Positions 42,848-51,658 of a stretch of DNA of 64,000 nucleotides are shown here, piece after piece. The notes beneath the pieces were generated by a model, which had not been told where the DNA came from, did not search any database, and saw only the letters and a program-made list of their open reading frames with translations. Location: positions 2,678,669 through 2,742,668 of the forward strand of contig NC_017770.1 of NCBI RefSeq assembly GCF_000242635.2, given 5' to 3'. Position 1 is the stretch's first letter. Every line of letters starts with the position of its first letter. The translations under genes and the position numbers were made by a program. This stretch comes from Solitalea canadensis DSM 3403 (GTDB lineage: Bacteria; Bacteroidota; Bacteroidia; Sphingobacteriales; Sphingobacteriaceae).

Positions 42848-45358
42848 ATGTCCAAAATAACATCTCTGCCCATTGCAGATAAAGGATTAAGTGAACCTGA
42901 GGTTATTATTTCTAGAAAAAAACACGGCAGCAATGACTCTAACCATGAAGAATCAGGGGGATTTTTACATGCATTAAAAGACGCGGTACTGGAGCCTATG
43001 TTCCTTATTTTAGTTGCCGCATCTATATTATATTTTGTGATGGGAGAAATGCAGGAAGGTTTTTTCCTGTTAGGTGCCATTGTACTTGTTGCCACAATCT
43101 CCATCTGGCAAGACTCAAAAAGTCGAAAAGCCTTAGATGCCTTAAAGAAACTCACCTCACCCCAATCAAAGGTTATCCGCGACGGAAAGCTTCAGCCTAT
43201 CGCAACAGAAGATATAGTAGTAGACGACTTACTAATTGCTGAAGAAGGTGATATGGTTGCAGCTGATGGGAGAATTATTCACTCCAACGATTTTTCGGTT
43301 AATGAATCTATTTTAACAGGAGAATCATTTTCATTACAAAAAAATAGCGATACAGATAATAATGAACTTTTCCAGGGAAGTACCGTTGTATCGGGCTTGG
43401 CTATTTTAAGAGTTACGGCAGTAGGAAGTAATACGCAGTTAGGGAAAATCGGTAAATCACTTGCCGAGATTAAACCTGAGGCCACTCCTTTACAATTACA
43501 GATCAGAAATTTTGTAAAGAAAATGGCCATTGGGGGCATAATTGTATTTCTGTTGGTGTGGCTTATCAATTTTCTGAACGGATTAAGCTTACCCGAAAGT
43601 TTATTAAAAGGCCTTACGCTGGCCATGTCAATACTGCCTGAAGAAATTCCTGTTGCCTTTACCACCTTTATGGCCCTAGGTGCCTGGCGCTTAAGCAATA
43701 TGGGCATTGTGGTTAAACAAACCCAAACTGTTGAAAGCTTAGGATCTGCTACCGTTATATGTACCGATAAAACAGGAACGATTACAGAAAACCGAATGGA
43801 ATTGTCCCGGATTTATGCCATTACCAATCACCATGTTTATTTGCCTGAACAATTTAATACCCTCGAAGCTGAAAAAGTAATAGAAATAGCCATGTGGGCA
43901 AGCGAGCCGATTCCTTTCGACCCAATGGAAAAATCATTACATGCAGCTTATGGGAATGTGACTTCTGTAGATAAACGAAGTGCTTTCAGTATGTACCATG
44001 AATATCCGCTGTCTGGAAAACCGCCCATGATGACGCATATCTTTGAGGATGCAGAGAAACATCGGATCATTGCCGCAAAAGGAGCTGTTGAAGGTGTGTT
44101 ACCGTCATGCGATCTTTCTCCGGATGAAATCCAAAAGGTTCTTCGAATAGCACGTGGATTAGCGGCTCAGGGATATCGTGTACTGGCAGTTGCTGAAGCT
44201 TCGTTTGAGGGTGATAATTTTCCGCAGCAACAACAGGCGTTTAAGTTTAATTTTATAGGGTTGGTGGCATTTTTTGATCCGCCGAAAGAAAATATTGAGC
44301 AAACATTTGAGGGCTTCTATAAGGCGGGTATTAAGGTTAAAATCATTACAGGTGATAATGCCGAAACGACAGGTGCCATTGCTCGATTAGCAGGTTTTCA
44401 GGGTATTGAAAATTCGTTAAATGGAAAAGAGCTGATGGATTTAAGTGATGAAGAACTTCGTGAACGTGTAAAAACCACTAATCTTTTTACCAGAATGTTT
44501 CCGGAAGCGAAGCTTCGCATCATTAACGCTTTAAAGTCCAATGGAGAAATTGTAGCAATGACCGGAGATGGAGTAAATGACGGTCCGGCCTTAAAGGCTG
44601 CTCACATTGGTATTGCAATGGGAAAACGAGGTTCCGAAATTGCTAAGAATGCATCCTCGCTCATTTTAACCAATGACGATTTGGGTAGCATGGTTAACGC
44701 AGTTGCTATGGGACGTAAAATCTATAGTAACCTCAAAAAAGCCATCCAATACATTATTTCCATTCATATACCTATCATCCTTACTGTTGCCCTTCCCTTA
44801 TTTTTGGGCTGGTTGTACCCCAATATCTTTAGTCCGATACACGTTATTTTTATGGAGTTGGTAATGGGACCAACCTGTTCTGTCATATATGAGAATGAAC
44901 CTATTGAGAAAAACTTAATGGTTTCAAAGCCAAGAAATATGACGGAAACATTTTTATCCTTTAAGGAACTAAACATTAGCATATTTCAGGGACTGGCAAT
45001 AACATTGGGCTGTTTGTATCTGTATCAGTTCAGTGTTGCAAATGGTTTCAGTGAGAATTTAACACGTACATTGGTTTTCGTAACTCTGATCCTGTCTAAC
45101 GTGTTTCTGACGTTGGCAAATCGTTCCTTCTATTATTCATTTATTTACACACTTCGTTATAAGAATAATCTTATCCCTGTAATAATAGGAGTTACAGTTC
45201 TGGCCTTAATTGCCATGGTGCAAATTCCGTTTTTATTGAATCTTTTTGCATTCGAAAAACCAGAATGGATATTATTGTTAAGATGTGTTATTGTGGCTGC
45301 TGCATCAATTATTCCGTTTGAGGCTTATAAGCTCGTTAAAAGGATACAGGCAAGATGA
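42848..45358 (+). CDS. Cation-transporting P-type ATPase (P2-like)
   Basis: The 836-residue pump has the phosphorylation site CTDKTGTITENRM, the actuator motif ILTGESFSLQ, the hinge MTGDGVNDGPALKAAHIGIA and about ten membrane helices. The fourth helix motif is ILPEEIPVAFTT, where calcium pumps usually have PEGLP, so the ion cannot be named with confidence; Ca2+ or another divalent cation is most likely by general resemblance to P2 pumps. There is no heavy-metal-binding domain or CPx motif, which argues against Cu/Zn/Cd. It is divergent from the phosphatase gene (149-base gap) and monocistronic. Confidence 0.9.
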   Translation: MSKITSLPIADKGLSEPEVIISRKKHGSNDSNHEESGGFLHALKDAVLEPMFLILVAASILYFVMGEMQEGFFLLGAIVLVATISIWQDSKSRKALDALKKLTSPQSKVIRDGKLQPIATEDIVVDDLLIAEEGDMVAADGRIIHSNDFSVNESILTGESFSLQKNSDTDNNELFQGSTVVSGLAILRVTAVGSNTQLGKIGKSLAEIKPEATPLQLQIRNFVKKMAIGGIIVFLLVWLINFLNGLSLPESLLKGLTLAMSILPEEIPVAFTTFMALGAWRLSNMGIVVKQTQTVESLGSATVICTDKTGTITENRMELSRIYAITNHHVYLPEQFNTLEAEKVIEIAMWASEPIPFDPMEKSLHAAYGNVTSVDKRSAFSMYHEYPLSGKPPMMTHIFEDAEKHRIIAAKGAVEGVLPSCDLSPDEIQKVLRIARGLAAQGYRVLAVAEASFEGDNFPQQQQAFKFNFIGLVAFFDPPKENIEQTFEGFYKAGIKVKIITGDNAETTGAIARLAGFQGIENSLNGKELMDLSDEELRERVKTTNLFTRMFPEAKLRIINALKSNGEIVAMTGDGVNDGPALKAAHIGIAMGKRGSEIAKNASSLILTNDDLGSMVNAVAMGRKIYSNLKKAIQYIISIHIPIILTVALPLFLGWLYPNIFSPIHVIFMELVMGPTCSVIYENEPIEKNLMVSKPRNMTETFLSFKELNISIFQGLAITLGCLYLYQFSVANGFSENLTRTLVFVTLILSNVFLTLANRSFYYSFIYTLRYKNNLIPVIIGVTVLALIAMVQIPFLLNLFAFEKPEWILLLRCVIVAAASIIPFEAYKLVKRIQAR

Positions 45359-45360
45359 GA

Positions 45361-45487
45361 TAGCACTCAAAGACGCAAAGTCTTTTCAAAAGATTTCTTG
45401 CAAGTCTACATAATCCTTAGCGGCTTTGCGAGATAATCTTAATTCATCAAAAAATAATTCTTGGCACCTTTGCGGCTTTGCGAGATA
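45361..45487. repeat. GCAAAG/CTTTGCG-word repeat after the P-type ATPase
   Basis: CTCAAAGACGCAAAGTC on the left is mirrored by two later copies of GCGGCTTTGCGAGATA (45420 and 45471). The words can pair in several ways. The repeat fills the gap before the class I aldolase gene and probably ends the ATPase transcript. Confidence 0.6.
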
Positions 45488-45526
45488 TGTACTAACTTAA
45501 GTTATCAATCAATTTAACTTTATACT

Positions 45527-46582
45527 ATGTCTCTCCAAACTCTTAATGAAGTTTTAGGCGATAATGCCGAATTTTTGTTAAATCATCAGCCCAAAGTTTC
45601 AAAGGAAACGCTGCACTTGCCCGGACCTGATTTTGTTGACCGAATGTTTAGTGGAAGTAACCGATCGAACCAGGTATTAAGAAATATTCAAACACTTTAT
45701 GGGCACGGAAGATTAGCCGATACTGGCTACTTATCTATTTTACCAGTCGATCAGGGAATTGAACACACTGCAGGGGCGTCTTTTGCTCCAAACCCGATTT
45801 ATTTTGATCCGGAAAACATTGTAAAGCTGGCCATTGAAAGTGGTTGTAATGCAGTTGCTTCCACATTTGGAGTTTTAGCTTCCGTTTCAAGGAAATATGC
45901 ACACAAAATTCCTTTCCTAGTAAAGATCAATCACAATGAATTGCTTACTTATCCGAACAAATTCGATCAGATTTTATTTGGAAGTGTAGAAGACGCGTGG
46001 AACATGGGAGCTGTTGCCGTTGGTGCTACTATTTACTTTGGCTCTGAAGAATCATCACGTCAGATCATTGAAATTGCCGCAGCATTTGAACGTGCACATG
46101 AATTGGGAATGGCTACCGTATTATGGTGCTATGCCCGAAACAATGCCTTCAAAAAAGATGGAGTTGACTACCATGTTTCGGCTGATATTACCTCACAAGC
46201 TAACCACTTAGGTGTAACCATCCAGGCTGATATCATTAAACAAAAGTTACCTGAAAACAACGGTGGTTTTACAGCAGTAAATTTTTCGAAGAGTAATCCT
46301 AAAATGTATTCCGAATTAAGTTCAGACCATCCGATCGACCTTTGTCGCTACCAGGTGCTTAACTGCTATTCAGGACGAATTGGATTGATTAACTCCGGCG
46401 GGGAATCCAAAGGAGCCAGCGACAAGGCTGAAGCCATTACAACTGCCATAATCAACAAAAGAGCAGGCGGACAAGGTTTAATTATGGGACGAAAAGCATT
46501 TCAACGCCCAATGAAGGAAGGTATTTCGTTATTAAATGCCGTGCAAGATGTCTACCTGTCAGAAGAGATTACGATAGCTTAA
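45527..46582 (+). CDS. fbaB: Class I fructose-bisphosphate aldolase (FbaB/DhnA type)
   Basis: The 351-residue enzyme belongs to the archaeal-type class I aldolases that use a Schiff-base Lys. Visible features are [20 protein letters not shown], the strand [25 protein letters not shown], and the phosphate-binding C-terminal [14 protein letters not shown] and [14 protein letters not shown]. It interconverts fructose-1,6-bisphosphate and the two triose phosphates without a metal. A class II, metal-dependent aldolase is also encoded in this window (62141-63232), so the cell can use either. The start at 45527 is the first ATG after the repeat. Confidence 0.9.
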   Translation: MSLQTLNEVLGDNAEFLLNHQPKVSKETLHLPGPDFVDRMFSGSNRSNQVLRNIQTLYGHGRLADTGYLSILPVDQGIEHTAGASFAPNPIYFDPENIVKLAIESGCNAVASTFGVLASVSRKYAHKIPFLVKINHNELLTYPNKFDQILFGSVEDAWNMGAVAVGATIYFGSEESSRQIIEIAAAFERAHELGMATVLWCYARNNAFKKDGVDYHVSADITSQANHLGVTIQADIIKQKLPENNGGFTAVNFSKSNPKMYSELSSDHPIDLCRYQVLNCYSGRIGLINSGGESKGASDKAEAITTAIINKRAGGQGLIMGRKAFQRPMKEGISLLNAVQDVYLSEEITIA

Positions 46583-46796
46583 TTGATTACGAGTTACGGA
46601 TTGCGTGTTACGGATTATGAGTTGCGTGTTATGGGTTAATTGATTATTGATTATTGATTATTGATTATTGATTATTGATTGCGAATTATGTAGTGCATAA
46701 AAAACATATAATTTGAAAATTAATCAATTTCGCATAAACTGCTAACCCGAAACTCGCAACCCGAAACCCGAAACTCGTAACCCGTAACAAGTTAAT
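46583..46796. repeat. GAGTTACGGATTGCG-word inverted repeat with ATTGATT tandem core
   Basis: Left arm: ATTACGAGTTACGGATTGCG and TGTTACGGATTATGAGTTGC. Right arm: CCGAAACTCGCAACCCGAAA and ACTCGTAACCCGTAAC, the complementary words. Between them is a run of about five ATTGATT heptamers (about 46643-46680). It separates convergent genes (fbaB and the YeiH-like gene) and may be a bidirectional terminator. Confidence 0.75.
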
Positions 46797-47729
46797 CTAT
46801 AACCCCATACAATACACCAATGCCACAACTGAAATAAATACCCACGTTAGGATACCTTGCAGTAAAGGCTTCAGACCTACATGTTTCAGGGCTTCTTTTG
46901 ACAATCCGGTCCCTACAAGGAATAAGGTTCCGCTGAATCCTAATTTTGACACTTTTGAAATTTCTGTTGATATCTCATGCAATTGAGGTAAATAGGTACT
47001 TAACAACATGGCAACTATGTAACCTATAATAAAGTAAGGGATAGTAACCTTTTTCTTATCGCCACCGAACAAGTAAGAAAAAATAAGTGAAACCGGGATG
47101 ATCCATAAAGCACGACAAAGCTTTACTGTTGTGGCAATCTGCAATGCTTCATTCCCATATTTTGATGCAGCTCCAACCACCGAACTGGTATCATGTATTG
47201 TAATGGCTGCCCAAAGACCAAATTGTTCTTGAGAGAGTTTAAAATAATGCCCTATGGCAGGAAAAATAAACAGAGCAACACAATTCAATAAAAAGACCAC
47301 ACCCAAAGCCATTGAAATTTGTTTAGAGTCGGCTTTAATTACCGGTGAAATGGCCGCTATGGCGCTGCCTCCGCAAATAGCAGTACCACTTGAAATCATT
47401 AAGGAAGTTTTCTTTTCAGTTTTAAAAAAACGCCCCAGAAGCAAACCTAAACTGATAGTTATAAAAATAGAAAATATGGTTACTACTAAACCACTTTCTC
47501 CTGCTTTGATCGCTTCATGAAAGTTCACACCAAATCCCAATCCAATAACAGAAAGCTTTAATAACTGATGCATTAATGAAGCTGTTTTTTCTTCAAAGGG
47601 ATTACCAATAATATTTACGATTACTATTCCTGCTAATAGAGCGATAGAGGAATCAACAAAGGGAGTTACACAGACTAAACCACAACAAATGAAAATGATT
47701 TTTTTAAGACGTAAGGAAGATTTTTGCAT
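46797..47729 (-). CDS. YeiH/UPF0324-family putative sulfate exporter
   Basis: The 310-residue protein has nine or ten membrane helices and the family features GLGFGVNFHEAIKAG, MISSGTAICGGSAIAAISPVIK, and WAAITIHDTSSVVGAASKYG, which identify the Cons_hypoth698/YeiH group. Members are annotated as putative sulfate exporters but the substrate is not firmly proven. A LysR regulator lies directly upstream on the same strand (76-base gap), as yeiE pairs with yeiH in enterobacteria, though there the two are divergent. It could relieve sulfite or sulfate stress linked to the sulfur cluster. Confidence 0.85.
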   Translation of the reverse strand: MQKSSLRLKKIIFICCGLVCVTPFVDSSIALLAGIVIVNIIGNPFEEKTASLMHQLLKLSVIGLGFGVNFHEAIKAGESGLVVTIFSIFITISLGLLLGRFFKTEKKTSLMISSGTAICGGSAIAAISPVIKADSKQISMALGVVFLLNCVALFIFPAIGHYFKLSQEQFGLWAAITIHDTSSVVGAASKYGNEALQIATTVKLCRALWIIPVSLIFSYLFGGDKKKVTIPYFIIGYIVAMLLSTYLPQLHEISTEISKVSKLGFSGTLFLVGTGLSKEALKHVGLKPLLQGILTWVFISVVALVYCMGL

Positions 47730-47805
47730 TAAATTATTGATTGATTACAGTTGCGAAAGTAGAACCTTATCATAACTGCATCAAATCATCAATTACTATA
47801 ACCCA

Positions 47806-48702
47806 TTACTTAAAGTTATAATAATTCATTAAAAACCGCTGAAATCGCTCAGAAAGCCGATCTGTTTGACCTATCAACGTTATTAGTTGAAAACTTCTGG
47901 TTATTTGTAAATCTTTGACACCTATGTATTTAAACACTCCGTTCGCCAATTCCTGCTCAACGGTTAGTTTTGATAAAAAGGCAAAACAGGAAGAATGTGA
48001 GAGAAATGACTTTATACTTTCTGGACTGCCTAATTTCATGACAATGGAAAGATCTGAGGTTTTTACTTTCTTCTCTTCCAATGCATATTCGATCACTTCA
48101 AATGTTCCGGAACCCGGCTCCCGAACTACCAAAGGCAAGGATTTAAGATCGCTTATGCTTATTTCTTTTTGAGGAGCTTTCGTGTTATTACGATGGCATA
48201 CAAGGATTAACTCATCTTTGAGCAATGTTCTATAATGAAGTTCCGTTCGGTGAGATACTCCTTCAACCACTCCTACATCTATTTCTCCTTTGATCAAAAG
48301 CTCTTCAATATATTGCGTATTACCACTCAACAGATTAATCTTTATATCCGGAAAACGCTCATGATAAGCAGCTAAAACCGGCGGTAAAACATACTGTGCT
48401 ATTGTGGTACTGGCACCAACCCTAATTGACCCACTTACTTTCTCTTTCAATAAGCCTAGATCATAAGAAAGTTGTTTGTCAATCGCTAAAACCGATTTGC
48501 AATAATCGACCAATATTTTTCCACCATCAGTTAAATTGATCCTTGTGCCGGTTCGCTCAAATAACCTGAGCTCTAAAATCGACTCCAGTTCTTTAATGTG
48601 CTTGGTGACAGCAGGCTGCGTTATGAATAGTTCATGAGCCGCTTTGGTAAAGCTTAAATTACGGGCAACTGCATAAAAAACCTTGTATCTGAAATCGAGC
48701 AT
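47806..48702 (-). CDS. LysR-family regulator (YeiE/CysB-like), probably of the YeiH-like exporter
   Basis: This 298-residue LTTR has an N-terminal winged helix (FYAVARNLSFTKAAHELFIT through QPAVTKHIKELESILELRLF) and a periplasmic-binding-like effector domain (about 90-295). The neighbouring YeiH gene and overall resemblance suggest the YeiE group, whose enterobacterial member senses sulfite. It lies 29 bases after the alpha/beta hydrolase gene and may share its transcript. Effector and targets are inferred. Confidence 0.85.
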   Translation of the reverse strand: MLDFRYKVFYAVARNLSFTKAAHELFITQPAVTKHIKELESILELRLFERTGTRINLTDGGKILVDYCKSVLAIDKQLSYDLGLLKEKVSGSIRVGASTTIAQYVLPPVLAAYHERFPDIKINLLSGNTQYIEELLIKGEIDVGVVEGVSHRTELHYRTLLKDELILVCHRNNTKAPQKEISISDLKSLPLVVREPGSGTFEVIEYALEEKKVKTSDLSIVMKLGSPESIKSFLSHSSCFAFLSKLTVEQELANGVFKYIGVKDLQITRSFQLITLIGQTDRLSERFQRFLMNYYNFK

Positions 48703-48731
48703 ATTAAAAAATCAACCCTGAAAGTTTATAA

Positions 48732-50147
48732 TTACTTCCCTGTTTCCTGCTTCATCCACTTGCCAATTAGTTTTAATGCTTTGGGAGAAATGGTTTCTTT
48801 GATAAAAGCATATTCGTCAACAGTACCTTTCTGAGCAGTCTGAAACAAGTGATTCAGGTTTTCCATGGCAGCAAATGTAACACGTTGATTGCCTCCTTTT
48901 TCTAAAGCGGATTGGATCGCAGATAAATTCGATTTATATTCTACCTGCAAATCCTTAGTACCATTTATAGCTAATACAGGACATTTAACTTTTTCAAGAT
49001 AAGGTTTTGGATCGAATTTTACGAACTCTGAAAACCATGATGATTGCCAGATCTTTACGCGGCTATTTACAAACCCTTCAGAATAAGCCTGATTGCTTTT
49101 ATCTGATTCAGGAATCTTTGTCCAGTAGTCTTCAAAAATGGTCTTAAGTTCATGAGCTTGAGCTATTGAGTCCTTATCCGAAAATATTACTGCAGAAGCC
49201 TTTCTGATCGTATTCTCTTCCGTTTTTATCCTACTCTCTTCTGCCCCACCGGCCTCCATAAGTATACGGGTTTGTGTCAACAAAACTTCCTTTCCTGTTG
49301 TTCCCGGACCAGCCAACAAAACAATAAAGGCAATTTCTTTATTATCAGCAGCAATCATTGAAGCAATATAACCTCCCTCACTGTGACCAATTAAACCAAT
49401 TTTAGTAGCATCAACATCAGCACGACTTTTCAGGTAAGCAAAAGCAGCTCTCGCATCATCAGCAAAACCGTAAAGAGATGAAGTTGAAAAAGTCCCTGAT
49501 GATTTTCCAAATCCGCGATCGTCATATCTTAATACCGCAAAACCCTGTTTGGTAAGGTAATCCGAAAGAACAAAAAATGGCTTATGTCCGGAAATGGTCT
49601 CATCACGATCTTGGGGACCGGAACCGGAAATTAAAACAACTGCCGGATATTTTCCTGATCCTTTAGGGCGAGTAAAAGAACCTGAGAAATCGATCTTATC
49701 TTTTTTATTTCTGAACACAATCTCCTCCTTATAATAAGGAAGTTCTTGTGCTTTATCTTGAGCATCTTCAGCCTTTAAAACAGCCTGAATTTCTTCTCTA
49801 CCGAAGCTCAACTCTTTCACAAATCCCGATTGCATAAACTGACCGACAATAGTTTGGCGTGCAATATTATAGATTCCCTTGTAGGAAAAACCAATACGGT
49901 GTATTTTAATGGTAAGTGTATCCGTATTTAAGGTGATCTCATCAACCGGAATTCCAAACACTTTTTGGTCAGGACTATCCATGTTTGCCCTTAACTTATC
50001 ATTCTCACGCGAGATATACAGATTTAATCGAAGCTGATTTCCGATATTAGCCACTCCATACCAACCACCTACGATATCAAGTGATTGGGATGATACTGAT
50101 AATGAAGCAAATAATAATATAATTAGAGACGGTATTCTTTTAAGCAT
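48732..50147 (-). CDS. Exported alpha/beta hydrolase (S9-like esterase/peptidase fold)
   Basis: This protein of about 471 residues has a signal peptide (MLKRIPSLIILLFASLSVSS), an N-terminal beta-rich calycin-like domain (about 20-120) and an alpha/beta hydrolase domain. The nucleophile Ser is in IGLIGHSEGGYIASMIA, the oxyanion region in AVVLISGSGPQDRDE and the likely His in MENLNHLFQTAQ. Such proteins are esterases or acyl-peptidases; the substrate is unknown. I start at ATG 50147 because it gives a proper signal peptide; an in-frame ATG at 50168 adds seven residues. GNAT and LysR genes flank it closely, so the four minus-strand genes may be co-transcribed. Confidence 0.85.
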   Translation of the reverse strand: MLKRIPSLIILLFASLSVSSQSLDIVGGWYGVANIGNQLRLNLYISRENDKLRANMDSPDQKVFGIPVDEITLNTDTLTIKIHRIGFSYKGIYNIARQTIVGQFMQSGFVKELSFGREEIQAVLKAEDAQDKAQELPYYKEEIVFRNKKDKIDFSGSFTRPKGSGKYPAVVLISGSGPQDRDETISGHKPFFVLSDYLTKQGFAVLRYDDRGFGKSSGTFSTSSLYGFADDARAAFAYLKSRADVDATKIGLIGHSEGGYIASMIAADNKEIAFIVLLAGPGTTGKEVLLTQTRILMEAGGAEESRIKTEENTIRKASAVIFSDKDSIAQAHELKTIFEDYWTKIPESDKSNQAYSEGFVNSRVKIWQSSWFSEFVKFDPKPYLEKVKCPVLAINGTKDLQVEYKSNLSAIQSALEKGGNQRVTFAAMENLNHLFQTAQKGTVDEYAFIKETISPKALKLIGKWMKQETGK

Positions 50148-50190
50148 AGAAGTTTGGTAATTGGGCATAACTATTAACTATTTCAAACTC

Positions 50191-50613
50191 CTACTTTTTA
50201 CTCATTTTGTAATGACCAATACCAGCTTCCTCAAAACGATCGCCTTCTATTACAAAGCCATGTTTTAAGTATAAACCAGTTGCAGATTCTTGTGAATGAA
50301 GGTAGATTTTCTTTCCATCAGCAGGAATATCCTCCAATACTTTCATTAGTAATGCAGAACCAACTCCACTTCCTCTAGCCTCCGGTAGAACAGCAAAACG
50401 TTGTAATTTATAGCCTTCATCGGTCACTATCCATCGTGCCGCTCCTACTGTTTTACCATCTAAATCTGCCAGGTAATGAGTAGCTCCTTCATCATCAAAC
50501 TCGTCGTATTCAAGATCGGCAGGCACCTTTTGTTCATCAACAAATACTTTCCTTCTAATAGCAAAAACAGCATCAAGGTCGGTTCGAGAATGGGCTTGTT
50601 TAACTGTTATCAT
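50191..50613 (-). CDS. GNAT-family N-acetyltransferase
   Basis: The 140-residue protein contains the acetyl-CoA-binding motif A in RFAVLPEARGSGVGSALLMK (the GSGVGSAL turn) and the family C-terminus LYLKHGFVIEGDRFEEAGI. It resembles the ElaA/YitI-like small GNATs with an early AIRRKVFVDEQKVPADLEYD. The acceptor is unknown. The start at 50613 is followed upstream by a 300-base region holding a structured segment and a strong hairpin. Confidence 0.88.
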   Translation of the reverse strand: MITVKQAHSRTDLDAVFAIRRKVFVDEQKVPADLEYDEFDDEGATHYLADLDGKTVGAARWIVTDEGYKLQRFAVLPEARGSGVGSALLMKVLEDIPADGKKIYLHSQESATGLYLKHGFVIEGDRFEEAGIGHYKMSKK

Positions 50614-50744
50614 TTGAGAATCGCTTGTAATATTAAACGTCTAAAAATAGCCATTTAGAATATATCGACACAGTTTTTATCGATGTTTAGACATTAACTT
50701 TTTGTAAAAATTTTGCAATAACCGATTATAGGTTAATTATCAGC

Positions 50745-50894
50745 AGTGTAGAGTAATTAATTTAAGCATACTAATTGGTTGCTAGAATAATTATCGAACC
50801 GATCAATTAGTGTGGGCTACTAATGGGGAATTACTTTTCGGATAGCGTATTTAGAAAGCGAGCAGTTTCGATTTTACCTGAAACTGCTCGCTTT
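50745..50894 (+). ncRNA. Possible small structured RNA on the + strand ending in a strong terminator
   Basis: The gene-free stretch 50614-50913 contains an 11-pair stem CATACTAATTG (50767-50777) / CAATTAGTGTG (50804-50814), enclosed by GTAATT (50753-50758) / AATTAC (50829-50834). A strong terminator oriented for the + strand follows, although no + strand gene ends here. A clear promoter was not found. Alternatively the stems belong to the GNAT leader on the opposite strand. Confidence 0.25.
50855..50894. terminator. Strong hairpin with + strand T-run
   Basis: AAAGCGAGCAGTTTC (50855-50869) and GAAACTGCTCGCTTT (50880-50894) form a perfect 15-bp stem, continuing into a run of eight T on the + strand. 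It lies 20 bases beyond the stop of the minus-strand lipoprotein gene and can also end that transcript. Confidence 0.85.
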
Positions 50895-50913
50895 TTTTTA
50901 TTTATTCTCTTAG

Positions 50914-51501
50914 TTATTTACGCTGAAGAGTTATTTTTACTTTGTTATTAGTTTTAGATACCACTTTAACATCATTTTGAGTTACATTTTGAGTATCATT
51001 AATAATCATATCCAAAATAATTTTATCACCTTCGTATCTCAGTTTAGCACCCGTGGGCCTTGCCTTAGGATTGTTACTACTCATAAAAATTGAACCTGAT
51101 TCAAAATAAATAGAATCGGTCCCTATCATTTTAAATTTCGCTTCAGAACTTGCAAGCGGCATAGTTAAATCCACAGTCTCTTGCGTGGTGTCCACTAATT
51201 CACCATCAACATAGCCTTCTCCATACAACGTTGTTTTTATATGATATGAAATACCTCTTGCTACCACTCTTGCTCCTACAAAATTGATAGAACCACTGTT
51301 TTTATCGGATACATAAGCCATTTTTGCCACTGCTTTTTGCATAGCTCCCTCAACATTCATTTCATTTGAACTATACATATCAGCAGTTACACCAATAAAC
51401 TTATACTCCCCTTCTAATGGAGTTGTGTCATCTTCGTCTTTGCTACAAGAAATCAGAGAAATAGAGAATAAGAATAGAATTAGGGTAGAGTAGAATTTCA
51501 T
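50914..51501 (-). CDS. Hypothetical lipoprotein
   Basis: The 195-residue protein has a textbook lipoprotein signal: a hydrophobic stretch FLFSISLISC followed by SKDEDDTTP, an acidic surface-export-like tract. The mature part is predicted all-beta (GEYKFIGVTADMYSSNEMN, SGSINFVGARVVARGISYHI, ending NNKVKITLQRK), like a small lipocalin-like or DUF4840-type domain, but no family was confidently recognised. It is monocistronic, with terminators on both sides. Confidence 0.6.
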   Translation of the reverse strand: MKFYSTLILFLFSISLISCSKDEDDTTPLEGEYKFIGVTADMYSSNEMNVEGAMQKAVAKMAYVSDKNSGSINFVGARVVARGISYHIKTTLYGEGYVDGELVDTTQETVDLTMPLASSEAKFKMIGTDSIYFESGSIFMSSNNPKARPTGAKLRYEGDKIILDMIINDTQNVTQNDVKVVSKTNNKVKITLQRK

Positions 51502-51596
51502 TAAAATATTGCTAGTTAATTTTTGTGCAAATAAATAAAATGAAAGGAATATTTAAGCGAGATCAGATCTGTATTTTTTAACAATTATCTACAAAA

Positions 51597-51623
51597 AAGA
51601 AAACCGCCTCAAAAGGGCGGCTT
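51597..51623 (-). terminator. Terminator of the MFS sugar transporter gene
   Basis: On the minus strand GAAGCCGCC and GGCGGTTTTC pair around a short loop and are followed by TTTTTT, about 40 bases past the MFS stop. Confidence 0.8.
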
Positions 51624-51658
51624 CCTACCATTAATCAATAAACCTTATGGAAGATTCA

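Noticed and set aside
43279-43707. 142-codon minus-strand open frame inside the P-type ATPase gene
   Set aside because: It overlaps the conserved actuator and membrane region of the ATPase on the other strand; no start signal or family resemblance.
46643-46680. Short tandem array (ATTGATT units) that might suggest a CRISPR or microsatellite locus
   Set aside because: Seven-base units without spacers and no cas genes; better seen as the loop of the surrounding word-repeat hairpin.
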